Notes under the pieces: model-generated | What the model saw: only the letters and a program-made list of their open reading frames with translations | Databases searched by the model: none | What the model was told of the DNA's origin: nothing | Shown: positions 32,795-42,791 of the stretch, one piece after another | Numbering within the stretch: position 1 is the stretch's first letter | Layout: every line of letters begins with the position of its first letter | NCBI RefSeq assembly: GCF_009755225.1 | Contig: NZ_WQKZ01000003.1 | Span: 310,001 to 374,000, forward strand | DNA from: Hymenobacter ginkgonis | GTDB taxonomy: Bacteria > Bacteroidota > Bacteroidia > Cytophagales > Hymenobacteraceae | Direction: 5' to 3' | Length of the DNA stretch: 64,000 nt | Translations under genes and position numbers: made by a program

Positions 32795-33661
32795 TTACTG
32801 TTTGCGGAGCGAATCCAACTCCTGCATGTCTTGCGCGGTAAGTTGCAGGGAGGCCGCCCGCACGTTCTCTTCTAGGTGGGCAATACTACCAGTGCCCGGA
32901 ATTGGGACGATGTTTGGCGCGTGGTGCAGCAGCCAGCTCAAGGCCACTTGCCGCGCCGGCACCTGGTGCCGCGCAGCTACCTGCTCCACGATAGTCATAT
33001 CCTGCACCATACCCCCACCAATGGGAAACCACGGAATGAAGGCAATGCCCTGCTCGCGGCAATAATCCAGTACGGGCTCCGAAGCCCGGTCGAAGAGGCT
33101 GTACCGATTCTGCACCGAAACGACCGGAAAATGCTGCTGAGCCAGCTTGATATCCTCGACGCTCACTTCCGACAAGCCTAGGTGCCGCACCAAGCCCTTT
33201 TGCTGAGCATCGGCCAGGAAGGTGAACGTGCGTTCGGCGGGCACTCGCGGGTCGATGCGATGCAACTGGTAGAGGGCAATCTGCTCCAGCTTGAGGCGGC
33301 GCAAACTGCCGTGCAGGGCATCGTGTAGGTGCTGCGGCGTGCCATCAAGCAGTACCCCCTCGGGGGGCGGGCCAAAGCTAACGCACCCACCCTTAGTGCC
33401 TATCACCAGCTCAGCCGCGTAGGGGTGCAGGGCTTCCGCTATCAGTTCTTCCGAGATGAAGGGGCCGTACATGTCGGCTGTGTCGATGAAGGTGACGCCC
33501 AATTCTACTACCCGCCGCAGCAGCGCGAGCATGGCTGGCCGGTCGGCCGGTTGGCCCCAGGCGGGCTGCGCCATAATGCGCATCGCGCCAAAGCCGAGCC
33601 GGTTAATCGGCAAGTTGCCTCCCAAAGAAAAAGTGGTGTTTACCAACAATGTGTTGTCCAT
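32795..33661 (-). CDS. Aldo/keto reductase
   Basis: 288 aa from the ATG at 33661 (MDNTLLVNTTFSLGGNLPINRLGFGAMRI). Catalytic residues are in FIDTADMYG (Asp, Tyr), VIGTKGG (Lys) and YQLHRID (His), and the cofactor site PIPGTGSIAHLEEN is present. It shares long blocks with the reductase at 25740-26609 (WG(E/Q)PADRP, ALHPY). The AraC gene lies just downstream on the same strand. Likely an NADPH-linked reductase of an aldehyde or ketone; substrate unknown. Confidence 0.92.
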   Translation of the reverse strand: MDNTLLVNTTFSLGGNLPINRLGFGAMRIMAQPAWGQPADRPAMLALLRRVVELGVTFIDTADMYGPFISEELIAEALHPYAAELVIGTKGGCVSFGPPPEGVLLDGTPQHLHDALHGSLRRLKLEQIALYQLHRIDPRVPAERTFTFLADAQQKGLVRHLGLSEVSVEDIKLAQQHFPVVSVQNRYSLFDRASEPVLDYCREQGIAFIPWFPIGGGMVQDMTIVEQVAARHQVPARQVALSWLLHHAPNIVPIPGTGSIAHLEENVRAASLQLTAQDMQELDSLRKQ

Positions 33662-34175
33662 GAGTGAGATATAGAGAAGTATGACTCGTTGCCTAGGCAG
33701 GTATTTGCGAAGCACAAATTTCCAAGACCCGGTGGCGGGCCAAGCTATCCAAATTCCGGTTTGTATGCCACAAATTGTGGAACGGGCCAATTAGTGTCTG
33801 CGGCTAGCAGCGCCCCGAGGCCATACCTGTAAGTAGCGGCTTGCTCAGTCACCTTTCCTACCGCCGCGGGAGGGGGGTAGGCGCTAGCTCATAGCTCGGT
33901 ACAAGTTATGAGTTCGGTTATACGCGCGTCGACTGTAGAGTCTTTAACGCTGAGGCCGTGGGAGATAGAAACAGGGCGAATTTTGCTTAGCAAAAAGTTT
34001 GTGTAATACAACTTGCTACAACAGCGATACACTCAATCGCCAACAAGATAGTACTGGCTGTACGGCGTCAAAGCTTGGTATTTTCGAGTTCAAGTTTGCG
34101 ACACCTCGCAGTTAGCTACTATCTTAACCGGCTCCAAAGCCCGTTGTGTTCCACTCTTCACCTGCCACTTTTCCC
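33662..34175. other. Intergenic region, 514 bp
   Basis: Between two divergent genes. I see no gene and no strong TAnnTTTG box. The middle has no long inverted repeat. Confidence 0.5.
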
Positions 34176-34826
34176 ATGAGTGACCTGCTTCAATTTGTAG
34201 CCAACTACGACGACCTATCCACAGACAAAGGCTATCAGTTCAAGTTCCACTGCGACAAGTGCCAGAATGGCTATATGTCGCGGTACCAGACCAGTACCAT
34301 CGGGGTAGCCGGCAGCTTGCTGAGCGCGGCGGGCAGTTTGTTCGGCGGCTTTTTCAGCGAAGCCGGTAACGCTGCGTACCAGATGCAGCGGGCCGTAGGG
34401 GGTAAGGCCCACGACGAAGCCCTGGCCGTAGCCGTGCAGGAGGGTAAGCAGCACTTTAAGCAGTGCACCCGCTGCGGCCACTGGGTGTGCCCCGACGTGT
34501 GCTGGAACCACCAGGCCGGCCTGTGCGAAACCTGCGCGCCCGACGAAAAAGAGGAGCTAGCTGCCCAGCAGGCCCACGCCACCAGCGAGCAGATTTATAC
34601 CAAAACCCGTGAGCAAGATTACACTAAAAACCTCGATTTCCTGAGCCGCGGCGGCATCGTGCAGTGCCCCAACTGCCACGCCAAACTCAATCCCGGCCAG
34701 AAATTCTGCGCTTCTTGTGGCACTGCGGTAGCCGCTGCTTCTGCCCAGGGAAGATTCTGCGCCAGCTGCGGCACCAGCCTCAAGGCCGACCAACGGTTTT
34801 GCAACGAGTGCGGCGCCAAGCAGTAG
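34176..34826 (+). CDS. Zinc-ribbon protein with central glycine-rich segment
   Basis: 216 aa from the ATG at 34176 (MSDLLQFVANYDDL). The first Cys pair is in FHCDKCQNGYMS. A hydrophobic Gly/Ser/Ala segment follows (GVAGSLLSAAGSLFGGFF). Then comes a cluster CTRCGHWVCPDVCWNHQAGLCETCAPDE, resembling the metal-binding region seen with TerY-type proteins. The end is a double zinc ribbon (CPNCHAKLNPGQKFCASCG and FCASCGTSLKADQRFCNECG). It is probably an adaptor or membrane-stress protein rather than an enzyme. Partners are not encoded next to it. Confidence 0.7.
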   Translation: MSDLLQFVANYDDLSTDKGYQFKFHCDKCQNGYMSRYQTSTIGVAGSLLSAAGSLFGGFFSEAGNAAYQMQRAVGGKAHDEALAVAVQEGKQHFKQCTRCGHWVCPDVCWNHQAGLCETCAPDEKEELAAQQAHATSEQIYTKTREQDYTKNLDFLSRGGIVQCPNCHAKLNPGQKFCASCGTAVAAASAQGRFCASCGTSLKADQRFCNECGAKQ

Positions 34827-35323
34827 CACTGCGGCTAGACAAACCCCGAGTTCGGCAGCGCTACTAGCTACACCCAACCTCACTGTGGCCGGTACGGCGG
34901 CTTTCACTGAAAGTGGGCTAGTAAGCTGCACCCCAGCAGCACGCTAATGCTTCCTGATACCACATGCTGGGCATATGGAATTGGGTGGTCTTTGATGGGT
35001 GGTAGAACTTTGTGGGTTCTGGCGAATAGTTGCGTGTATTGCTGCTGCGTTTTTGCACTGGCCCCGAACAGGTAAGGCGGCCACTACGCATTCAAGTGCC
35101 TCAGTAAGTAGGCGCCCGACCCCAGCAGCCCCCACAACTTAAAAGCTGCCAAAGGCACCCAGAAGCCGTAGGAAATTAGCAGGAGCGACAAGTAATTAAG
35201 CACTAGTAGAAATCTCGGGGGGTAGGTGTTGGAGTTGCTACAAGAATAAATTATGGCCCCTGATTAGTAGCTAATTAAGACGCTATTATTTATTATTACA
35301 GGAACAACATACTCCCGCCAGCC
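34827..35323. other. Intergenic region, 497 bp
   Basis: No credible gene; short frames here have no recognisable features. No strong promoter or hairpin seen. Confidence 0.5.
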
Positions 35324-36184
35324 ATGCCTAACGTGGTAAATAGCACCCTGCCTAGTCAGGTGAGTCCTTCGGGGTTAGCCAAGCTGAGTATAGTAACGTT
35401 GCGGTGGGCCGGCCGGCTGTTAGTGGCGACGGTATGGGGCAGTGCGGGCCTTTTTGGGTTGTATATCCTGGCTTTTTACGCGGCTGCGTTGTTCGGTGGG
35501 CATATGCAGCAGTGGAACAAGATGTTGCCGGGCTTGTACACGCCAGGGTCTACGGCTAGTACGTCGGGCATCGGCCTGCACTTTGCGGCGGGCGGCGTCA
35601 TTCTGCTACTGGGCAGCAGCCAGCTGCTCAGCGGCCTGCGCACGCGGTGGCCGGCTGTGCACCGCTGGGTAGGGCGCGTCTACGTGCTGGCTTCGGCGCT
35701 GGCGGCCATCGGGGGGCTACTCTTTATTGGGCTGCGTGGCACCATTGGCGGCCCGGTTATGAACGTCGGCTTCGCGCTCTACGGGCTGCTGACGCTGCTG
35801 GCCGCGGTCGAAACTTACCGCCACGCGGTGGCCGGCCGCTTGGCGCAGCACCGGGCCTGGTCGCTGCGGTTGTACGCCCTGGCCATTGGCTCGTGGCTCT
35901 ACCGCATGGACTACGGCTTCTGGATTATGGCCACCGATGGCGCGGGGCACACCCACGGCTTCACCGGCCTCTTCGACCAAATCATGGCCTTTTTCTTTTA
36001 CCTACCCAACCTGCTGGTGGTAGAAATCTACCTGCGCGCCCGGTCCCGCACCGTCGCGCCAGTCCTGAAGCTAGCCGCTGCCGGCACGCTGCTGCTGGCT
36101 ACCGGGTTTCTGGGGCTAGGCACCTACTATTTCACTTTGTACTATTGGGGGCCGGCCATCCTGAAATGGCTGTCTTTTGTTTGA
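35324..36184 (+). CDS. DUF2306 membrane protein
   Basis: 286 aa with about seven hydrophobic segments. The DUF2306 pattern is visible: LHFAAGGVILLLGSSQLLSGLRTRWPAVHRWVGRVYVLAS and GRLAQHRAWSLRLYALAIGSWLYRMDYGFW, with conserved His and Arg residues in helices. The molecular function of the family is unknown. It is followed after 22 bp by the transposase remnant. Confidence 0.82.
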   Translation: MPNVVNSTLPSQVSPSGLAKLSIVTLRWAGRLLVATVWGSAGLFGLYILAFYAAALFGGHMQQWNKMLPGLYTPGSTASTSGIGLHFAAGGVILLLGSSQLLSGLRTRWPAVHRWVGRVYVLASALAAIGGLLFIGLRGTIGGPVMNVGFALYGLLTLLAAVETYRHAVAGRLAQHRAWSLRLYALAIGSWLYRMDYGFWIMATDGAGHTHGFTGLFDQIMAFFFYLPNLLVVEIYLRARSRTVAPVLKLAAAGTLLLATGFLGLGTYYFTLYYWGPAILKWLSFV

Positions 36185-36206
36185 TAAGTAGAGTAATACA
36201 GGCGGT

Positions 36207-36596
36207 ATGGAAGGCTGTATAGCTTACTTATTGCACCAAGGATGCTGCTTCATCATCAGCAGCAAAACGGAAAGCCTCTCCAGCATCCTACGCGACTTGA
36301 AGCGGCACACGGCCAAAGAGGTGCTCCGCGCCATTGAAGAAAACGCGCAGGAAAGCCGCCGCGAGTGGATGCGCTGGCTACTTGAGTACGCCGGCCAGCG
36401 CAACGCCCACAATACCACCTATCAGTTCTGGCAGCAAAGCAGCCACCCCATCGAACTGCCTTCTACTGACCTGCGCCAGCAGCGGCTAGCCTACCTCCAC
36501 CGCAACCCTGTTGTGGCCGGCTTGCTAGCTATGCCAGAAGACTTGCTGCATAGCAGCGCCCGCCCCAGTCTGTTAGAAGTCCTGCTGATTGACTAA
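36207..36596 (+). pseudogene. REP-associated tyrosine transposase (RAYT) remnant, 5' truncated
   Basis: 129 codons matching the C-terminal part of RAYT/Y1 transposases: LSSILRDLKRHTAKEVLRAIEENAQESRREWM, YQFWQQSSHPIELPSTDLRQQRLAYLHRNPVVAGLLAMPEDLLHSSARPS and LLEVLLID. The N-terminal half with the HUH metal motif is absent. The bases before LSSIL (YLLHQGCCFII) do not encode it in this frame. It is therefore probably inactive. RAYTs mobilise or maintain REP palindromes, and this window carries several REP-like palindromes. Confidence 0.8.
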
Positions 36597-36844
36597 GCCA
36601 CCAGCATACCTCACTCGGCTACACTGGCACGAGTTTATGGGTTAAAATCAGTGCCAGCACTGATTTGAGATAAGGGATTAATAACTCATTTTGTGTCGTT
36701 AGCATTACTACCACAGGTTTAGCATACTGATTTTTCTCTTCAATATGAGTTACCGCTTTGTAGTCGACCTAGGCTGTGCAGTAACGATTTAAAGCCGTGC
36801 AGCGAAGGGCCGCCAGTAATTTTTCAACCTTTACCCTTCATGCC

Positions 36845-37363
36845 ATGAAAACCCTGTTGCTGAGCATCGTTAGCTTATTTGCCAGTCACTTGGCTTCGGC
36901 CCAGCTGGCGCCCGCCGACGATAAGGCCATTCGGGCCGTAATTGCCCATTGGGACTCCAACCTGAACAATCACCACTTTCAGGACATGACCACCTACACC
37001 ACCAAGGATGTCAATTGGATTGCCCCGGCGGGGGATAGCTTTCATGGCCAGCAGCAGGTGGTGCAGCGGCACCAGACGATTTTCGACCAGATATATAAAG
37101 GCGTGCCTTTAAAGTCTTCGAACGTGACCGTGCGGGCCATCACCCCGGAGGTAGCGGTGGTGAATGAGGAAATGGCCATCGGGGTTTCCTACCCCCCGGA
37201 CGGGGTAAACCGGGGCACCAACAAAGTAGACCCGTGGCGGGCAATGTCCCTGATGGTATTGGTTAAAAACGGGGGCCACTGGCAAATTACATCTGCTGCG
37301 ATAACTCCCATCAACGAAAAGATTATCAAGCAATCGCAGGCCATGGTATCCGCCAAAAAATAA
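36845..37363 (+). CDS. Secreted SgcJ/EcaC-type NTF2-like protein
   Basis: 172 aa from the ATG at 36845. Signal peptide MKTLLLSIVSLFASHLASAQ, then an NTF2/SnoaL-like cone fold: DDKAIRAVIAHWDSNLNNHHFQDMTTYTTKDVNWI ... GDSFHGQQQVVQRHQTIFDQIYKG ... GGHWQITSAAITPIN. Such proteins are often called SgcJ/EcaC oxidoreductase-like, but no catalytic activity is established. It has no obvious functional partner nearby and is convergent with the histidine phosphatase gene. Confidence 0.78.
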   Translation: MKTLLLSIVSLFASHLASAQLAPADDKAIRAVIAHWDSNLNNHHFQDMTTYTTKDVNWIAPAGDSFHGQQQVVQRHQTIFDQIYKGVPLKSSNVTVRAITPEVAVVNEEMAIGVSYPPDGVNRGTNKVDPWRAMSLMVLVKNGGHWQITSAAITPINEKIIKQSQAMVSAKK

Positions 37364-37432
37364 GCGCTTGGCTGGCCAACTCTAGTCAAAAACGTAAGCT
37401 TGCTCGCTAACCAATTGGGCTTCCGAGCCTGA

Positions 37433-38020
37433 TTAAGCTGCTGGCTTAATGCCTTCCTTGTCTTTAGTCAGCACCGGCTGCCGGGCTTTGCCCTTGGCCC
37501 GGCCTTTCTTGAACGTGATGGTCCAGATGCTGTCGTAGTCATCGTCGGGCCATTCCTGGGGTTCTTCGATGCCCAGGGCCGCGGCAATTTTCACAATGTT
37601 GTGATGCTCCCATACCAGCAGCACGGTGCCGCGGTGGTGCCGCAGTTCTTTCACGAGGCCTTTGATTTCGTCGGGGGCGTAGTCGCTATTGATGGTCAGG
37701 TTGTGTTGCACAGCGTAAGGCAGCACGGTTTGCATCATTCGCACCCGGGTGGTTTGGTCCTTATCGGTGCCGATGCAGGGCACGTAAGTGAAATGGGGCG
37801 GCCGGGGTAGTAATTTGTTGAGCACATCGGGCAAGGCCAGCGCCCGCTCGAAGCCTTTGGCGGAAAGGTTGTCGCCCTCGGTAGGCTTTTCGCCGTGCCG
37901 GATAATCACAATCTGGAGCAACGGGCCTTTGGGAACTGGCGGGGCTTTGGGGTGCACCGGGTTGAGATGATACAGCAGAAAGAGCTTGTGTCTATCTAAT
38001 TCGGTGAAATGGTCTATCAT
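37433..38020 (-). CDS. Histidine phosphatase superfamily protein
   Basis: 195 aa from the ATG at 38020 (MIDHFTELDRHKLF). The phospho-acceptor motif is IVIIRHGEKP and the second His is in LLVWEHHNI. Between them is DQTTRVRMMQTVLPYA. This is a branch-1-like small histidine phosphatase; substrate unknown. The in-frame ATG at 38068 would add 16 residues. The TGCCTTTG box four nt before 38020 supports the shorter form. The C-terminus is Lys-rich. Confidence 0.78.
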   Translation of the reverse strand: MIDHFTELDRHKLFLLYHLNPVHPKAPPVPKGPLLQIVIIRHGEKPTEGDNLSAKGFERALALPDVLNKLLPRPPHFTYVPCIGTDKDQTTRVRMMQTVLPYAVQHNLTINSDYAPDEIKGLVKELRHHRGTVLLVWEHHNIVKIAAALGIEEPQEWPDDDYDSIWTITFKKGRAKGKARQPVLTKDKEGIKPAA

Positions 38021-38229
38021 AAGGCAAAGGCAGTGAACAACCGCTGGAATCAAGCACAGACTACCCAACCCGGCAACAACTTACCTGAACCATACTAGCT
38101 GGGTAGGTGCCGGGTTTCAAACGCGCGTTAGCCGTGCGCATTTAAATTCCACAGCAGCCACGCCGCAAACAACGTTTGCGCAGCCTGTTCCGCTAGCCTC
38201 GCCCACCGCCGCGTGTCACTAGCGCGAAA

Positions 38230-38248
38230 GTGGAGGTACAACCTCCAC
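38230..38248. terminator. Hairpin terminator after the AT-rich orphan gene
   Basis: An 8-bp stem (38230-38237 and 38241-38248), 3-nt loop, with TTT following on the minus strand. It lies about 50 bp past the stop at 38298. Confidence 0.5.
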
Positions 38249-38297
38249 ATTATAATTAGTCACGAGTTACGCTTCTCTAATCTCGCGCCAGTTTGAA

Positions 38298-39275
38298 CTA
38301 CTTGAATAGATTGAATTTAGTTTTTATATCAAAACTGTAATCGTCGTAATAGTCCTCAGATTCTCTTAGAAAGGTTGATATTTTTTCTTCTGGTATAGAC
38401 TCGTATAATTTAGGTTGAATTCCCCAGAACTCAAGCCTGTACGTCAAAATGTCGCTTAATATTTTGCTTGGGTCTGTTGAGCTAGCAATAGATTTAGTCA
38501 AGCCTGTTGCCCAGTGACATGGGTAGTCCTTATGCATACTCACGATTATATGAGATTTACCTTGATATGGAAAACAGTTTAGTATGTTGGATGCTAAAGG
38601 TGTTGTTTTCGCCCTTCCATATTTATCCTCTTCATGAGTTAACGGATTGTTAGGGTCATAAATGGTGAGCGAGGCAGAGAAACATATTTTAAATTCATCA
38701 AAACTAATTTTATTATGAATGAATTTACTGGCTTTATTCCTTATTACTTCTCTTTCGAGTTCGCTTTTGAAGAATTTAAGGTCTTTAATACCTAATTTTA
38801 TAGGTTCTGTATTTACATAATGAAGCTGTGTAGGTCGAAATTCCTTTAATGTCTTGTAAATAGCATCAAATATCTCAAGTTCAATTTCTTTGTTTCTAAG
38901 TTCTAAGCAAAGTGTTCTGTATGAAAATAAGGCTTGTACTATAGGGGAGTCAAGATTTATAGGATGAGTCTCTACTAACCTAAATATAGAATCATCATGT
39001 TGAGAGCAAAAGCCAGGAAATTTGTAGCCGTCATTGATACCAACCTTATCGACTATGAAATGCTTGCCCTCATTCATTTCAAAGAGATTTATTTTTTTAA
39101 TAGCATAGAAATGGTTCGTTGAATCGGTAATATTACTAAGAATGCCTAAGCGTTGAAGGACATGACTACCTATTGCATTTTGAGTGCATCCTGGATAAAG
39201 ACATATTCTGTCCTTCTTATAAATACTCGAACGGCGAGTTTCAAGTACTTTCTTTATCTGTATGTCAGCTTTCAC
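38298..39275 (-). CDS. AT-rich orphan protein with N-terminal Cys/His cluster (HNH/treble-clef-like), possible defence gene
   Basis: 325 aa. I do not know a named family. Near the N-terminus is CLYPGCTQNAIGSHVLQRLG followed by a second cluster PGFCSQHDDSIFRLVE. The spacing C-x4-C ... S-H ... C-x2-H-D looks like a zinc-binding treble clef or degenerate HNH site. The rest is Lys/Ile-rich alpha/beta sequence with SHIIVSMHKDYPCHWATG. Its GC content is far below that of both neighbours and codons are A/T-ending, a sign of recent transfer. It is a single gene between icmF and the histidine phosphatase. Proteins of this look are often seen in phage-defence regions, but no function can be assigned from sequence alone. 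Confidence 0.7.
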   Translation of the reverse strand: MKADIQIKKVLETRRSSIYKKDRICLYPGCTQNAIGSHVLQRLGILSNITDSTNHFYAIKKINLFEMNEGKHFIVDKVGINDGYKFPGFCSQHDDSIFRLVETHPINLDSPIVQALFSYRTLCLELRNKEIELEIFDAIYKTLKEFRPTQLHYVNTEPIKLGIKDLKFFKSELEREVIRNKASKFIHNKISFDEFKICFSASLTIYDPNNPLTHEEDKYGRAKTTPLASNILNCFPYQGKSHIIVSMHKDYPCHWATGLTKSIASSTDPSKILSDILTYRLEFWGIQPKLYESIPEEKISTFLRESEDYYDDYSFDIKTKFNLFK

Positions 39276-39297
39276 AGTGAGTAAAGAATATGACTGA

Positions 39298-39350
39298 TTA
39301 GAAACGGAAACGCACTATCATTTAGTAAGATAGTGCGTTTCCGTTTCTAA
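39298..39350. terminator. Hairpin terminator of icmF (22-bp stem)
   Basis: Arms 39298-39319 and 39329-39350, perfectly paired, 9-nt loop. It lies 15 bp past the icmF stop and 22 bp before the start of the orphan gene, so that gene's promoter must overlap or lie inside it. Confidence 0.8.
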
Positions 39351-39365
39351 AATAGAATGCTACCT

Positions 39366-42300
39366 CTACATATTCCTTCTATACTGCCCGCCGACCTCAA
39401 ACAGCGCGTTCGTAATCTGACCTAGGGAGCAGGTTTTCACCGTTTCCATTAGCTCGGCGAAGAGGTTGCCATTTTGCACGGCAATTTGCTGCAAGCGCTT
39501 CAGGGCGGCGGGGGTAGCGGCAGCGTTGCGGGCGTGCAGGGCTTCGAGCATCGTAATCTGGTACTGCTTTTCCTCCTCCGTGGCGCGGATAACTTCGGCC
39601 GGGATGACCGTGGGCGAGCCCTTGGACGAGAGGAAGGTATTGACGCCGATAATCGGGTATTCGCCGGTGTGTTTCAGCATCTCGTAGTGCAGGCTTTCCT
39701 CCTGGATTTTGCCGCGCTGGTACATGGTTTCCATCGCGCCGAGCACGCCGCCGCGCTCCGTGATGCGGTCAAATTCGAGCAACACCGCTTCCTCGACCAG
39801 GTCGGTCAGCTCCTCGATGATGAAGGCGCCTTGCAGCGGGTTTTCGTTTTTGGCTAGCCCCAGCTCGCGGTTGATGATGAGCTGAATGGCCATAGCGCGG
39901 CGCACACTCTCCTCGGTGGGGGTAGTGATGGCCTCGTCGTAGGCATTGGTATGCAGCGAGTTGCAGTTGTCGTAGATGGCGTAGAGCGCCTGCAACGTGG
40001 TGCGGATGTCGTTGAAATCGATTTCCTGGGCGTGCAGCGAGCGGCCCGAGGTCTGGATGTGGTACTTCAACATCTGGCTGCGGGCGTTGGCGCCGTACTT
40101 CAGCTTCATGGCCTTGGCCCAGATGCGGCGCGCCACCCGCCCAATCACGGCGTACTCGGGGTCGATGCCGTTGGAGAAGAAGAACGACAGGTTGGGCGCG
40201 AAGTCGTTGACGTTCATGCCCCGGCTCACGTAGTACTCTACGAAGGTGAAGCCGTTGGAGAGCGTGAGCGCCAGCTGGGTAATCGGGTTGGCGCCGGCCT
40301 CGGCAATGTGGTAGCCCGAGATGCTGACCGAGTAGAAGTTACGCACCTTCTCAGTGATGAAATACTCCTGCACGTCGCCCATCAGGCGCAGCGCAAACTC
40401 GGTGCTGAAAATGCAGGTGTTCTGCGCCTGGTCTTCCTTCAGAATGTCGGCTTGCACCGTGCCGCGCACCTGGGTGAGGGTAGTGGCCTTGATTTGCTGG
40501 TACACGTCGGTGGGCAGCACGTCTTCGCCAGTCACGCCGAGCAGCAGCAGACCTAGGCCGTTGTTGCCCTCGGGCAGCTCGCCTTGGTAGCGGGGGCGGG
40601 GCTGCTGCTTGGCGGCAAAAATGGCGTCGATTTTGGCATCCGCCTCGGCTTCGAGCCCATTTTGGTGAATGTACTTCTCGCAGTTCTGGTCGATGGCCGC
40701 GTTCATGAAAAACGCCGCCAGCGTGGCCGCCGGGCCGTTGATGGTCATGCTCACCGAGGTGGCGGGGTGCGAGAGGTCGAAGCCCGAGTAGAGCTTCTTG
40801 GCATCGTCGAGGCAGGCGATGCTGACGCCCGCGTTGCCGATTTTGCCGTAGATGTCGGGCCGGTGGTCAGGGTCTTCGCCGTAGAGCGTCACCGAGTCGA
40901 AGGCCGTGCTCAAGCGCTTGGCCGGCAAGCCCTTGCTCACGTAGTGGAAGCGCCGGTTGGTGCGCTCCGGCCCACCTTCGCCCGCAAACATGCGGGTCGG
41001 GTCTTCGCCCTCGCGCTTGAACGGAAACACGCCCGCCGTGTAGGGAAACTCGCCGGGGAAATTCTCCTGCATGGCCCAGCGCAGGCGGTCGCCCCAGCCG
41101 AGGTAGCGCGGCACGGCCACCTTCGGTATCGCATTGCCCGACAGCGACGTAGTGTGCGTCTTCACCCGGATTTCCTTGTCGCGCACCTTGTATACGTACT
41201 CGGGGTTGCGGTAGTTTTGGAGGGTAGTCTCCCAGTTTTCCAGAATGGCCTGGGCGTCGGCGTCGAGGCGGCGCAGCTGGGTTTGCACGTTTTTGGCAAA
41301 GTCCAGTCCAGCGGTTTCGGGGCTAGCCGGCGCATCTTGATAATGCTTGGCTAGAGTCGCAAACGAGCCCGCTACTTCGGCAATGGCCACCTGCTCGCTC
41401 ACGCGCTTGTCGTAGGCGCGGTTCGTTTCGGCGATTTCGGAGAGGTAGCGCGTGCGGCTCGGCGGAATGATGTAGACCTTTTCCGACTGCTCGGCGCTGG
41501 TTTCGAGCTGCGAGGCGAACTGCGCGCCCGTCTTTTCCTCCAGCGTAGTGAGGATGGCCCGGTAGAGCCGGTTCATGCCGGGGTCGTTGAACTGCGAGGC
41601 GATGGTGCCGAACACCGGCATTTCCTCCAGCGGCGAATCCCAGCGCTGGTGGTTGCGCTGGTACTGCTTGCGCACGTCGCGAAGGGCGTCGAGGCCGCCG
41701 CGCTTGTCAAACTTGTTGAGCGCAATGACGTCGGCAAAGTCCAGCATGTCAATCTTTTCGAGCTGCGTGGCCGCGCCGTACTCGGGCGTCATCACGTAGA
41801 GGCTCACGTCGGAGTGCTCGATGATTTCGGTATCGCTCTGGCCGATGCCGCTGGTTTCCAGAATAATTAAGTCGAAGTCAGCGGCCTTCACCACGTCCAC
41901 CGCGTCCTGCACGTAGCGGCTGAGCGCGAGGTTGCTCTGGCGCGTGGCCAGGCTACGCATGTACACCCGAGGCGAGTTGATGGCGTTCATCCGGATGCGG
42001 TCGCCGAGCAGCGCGCCACCGGTTTTGCGCTTGCTGGGGTCTACCGAAATGATGGCTAGGGTCTTGTCCGGGAAGTCGAGCAGAAAGCGCCGCACCAGCT
42101 CATCGACCAGCGACGACTTGCCCGCGCCACCCGTACCCGTGATGCCTAGGATGGGCGCACCCGGCGTTCTGCCGGGTGTCAACAGCTGCGAGCTGTCGCT
42201 TTCCTGCTGCTGAAACTCCGCCACCAACTGGCCCTTCACCCGCTCAAACTCCTCGGGGAAGTTTTCGGCCGCCGAAATCAAGCGGCCGATGCTGCGGGCG

Positions 42301-42791
42301 TCCTTCTCCTTTATATGCGAGACTTCGCCGTTCAACTGCTGGCCGGTGGGGTAGTCGCTCTCTTCCAGCAAGTGGTTAATCATCCCTTGCAAGCCCATCG
42401 AGCGGCCATCATCGGGCGAGTAGAGACGGGTAATGCCGTAGCCTTGCAGCTCCGCGATTTCGGAGGGTAGAATCACGCCGCCGCCGCCGCCGAAGATTTT
42501 GATGTGGCCCGCGCCGCGCTCCTTCAGCAGGTCAAACATGTATTTGAAGTACTCGTTGTGCCCGCCCTGGTAGCTGGTGATGGCAATGGCCTGAGCATCC
42601 TCCTGAATGGCGCAGTCCACAATTTCCTGCACCGAGCGGTTGTGCCCTAGGTGGATAACCTCGGCGCCGCTGCTCTGAATGATGCGGCGCATGATATTGA
42701 TAGCCGCGTCGTGCCCATCAAACAGCGCGGCGGCCGTGACGATGCGAACGTGATTTTTAGGCTTGTAGGGGGCAACGGGGGTGGGATGCAT
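39366..42791 (-). CDS. icmF: Fused acyl-CoA mutase IcmF (isobutyryl-CoA mutase / methylmalonyl-CoA mutase family)
   Basis: 1141 aa in one chain: an N-terminal B12-binding domain with DGHDAA at 25-30 (D-x-H motif), a MeaI-type GTPase chaperone with P-loop GTGGAGKSS near residue 216, and a C-terminal adenosylcobalamin-dependent mutase TIM barrel. This order (B12 - G protein - mutase) is specific to IcmF. It interconverts isobutyryl-CoA and n-butyryl-CoA, with pivalyl-CoA activity known in some members. The G domain loads and protects the cofactor. No cobalamin riboswitch was recognised upstream. A TACCTTTA (42821-42828, minus strand) is a one-mismatch -7 box. Confidence 0.93.
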   Translation of the reverse strand: MHPTPVAPYKPKNHVRIVTAAALFDGHDAAINIMRRIIQSSGAEVIHLGHNRSVQEIVDCAIQEDAQAIAITSYQGGHNEYFKYMFDLLKERGAGHIKIFGGGGGVILPSEIAELQGYGITRLYSPDDGRSMGLQGMINHLLEESDYPTGQQLNGEVSHIKEKDARSIGRLISAAENFPEEFERVKGQLVAEFQQQESDSSQLLTPGRTPGAPILGITGTGGAGKSSLVDELVRRFLLDFPDKTLAIISVDPSKRKTGGALLGDRIRMNAINSPRVYMRSLATRQSNLALSRYVQDAVDVVKAADFDLIILETSGIGQSDTEIIEHSDVSLYVMTPEYGAATQLEKIDMLDFADVIALNKFDKRGGLDALRDVRKQYQRNHQRWDSPLEEMPVFGTIASQFNDPGMNRLYRAILTTLEEKTGAQFASQLETSAEQSEKVYIIPPSRTRYLSEIAETNRAYDKRVSEQVAIAEVAGSFATLAKHYQDAPASPETAGLDFAKNVQTQLRRLDADAQAILENWETTLQNYRNPEYVYKVRDKEIRVKTHTTSLSGNAIPKVAVPRYLGWGDRLRWAMQENFPGEFPYTAGVFPFKREGEDPTRMFAGEGGPERTNRRFHYVSKGLPAKRLSTAFDSVTLYGEDPDHRPDIYGKIGNAGVSIACLDDAKKLYSGFDLSHPATSVSMTINGPAATLAAFFMNAAIDQNCEKYIHQNGLEAEADAKIDAIFAAKQQPRPRYQGELPEGNNGLGLLLLGVTGEDVLPTDVYQQIKATTLTQVRGTVQADILKEDQAQNTCIFSTEFALRLMGDVQEYFITEKVRNFYSVSISGYHIAEAGANPITQLALTLSNGFTFVEYYVSRGMNVNDFAPNLSFFFSNGIDPEYAVIGRVARRIWAKAMKLKYGANARSQMLKYHIQTSGRSLHAQEIDFNDIRTTLQALYAIYDNCNSLHTNAYDEAITTPTEESVRRAMAIQLIINRELGLAKNENPLQGAFIIEELTDLVEEAVLLEFDRITERGGVLGAMETMYQRGKIQEESLHYEMLKHTGEYPIIGVNTFLSSKGSPTVIPAEVIRATEEEKQYQITMLEALHARNAAATPAALKRLQQIAVQNGNLFAELMETVKTCSLGQITNALFEVGGQYRRNM

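Noticed and set aside
40584..41354. 256-codon open frame on the + strand inside icmF
   Set aside because: Antisense frame of a conserved mutase; composition typical of reverse frames in GC-rich DNA.
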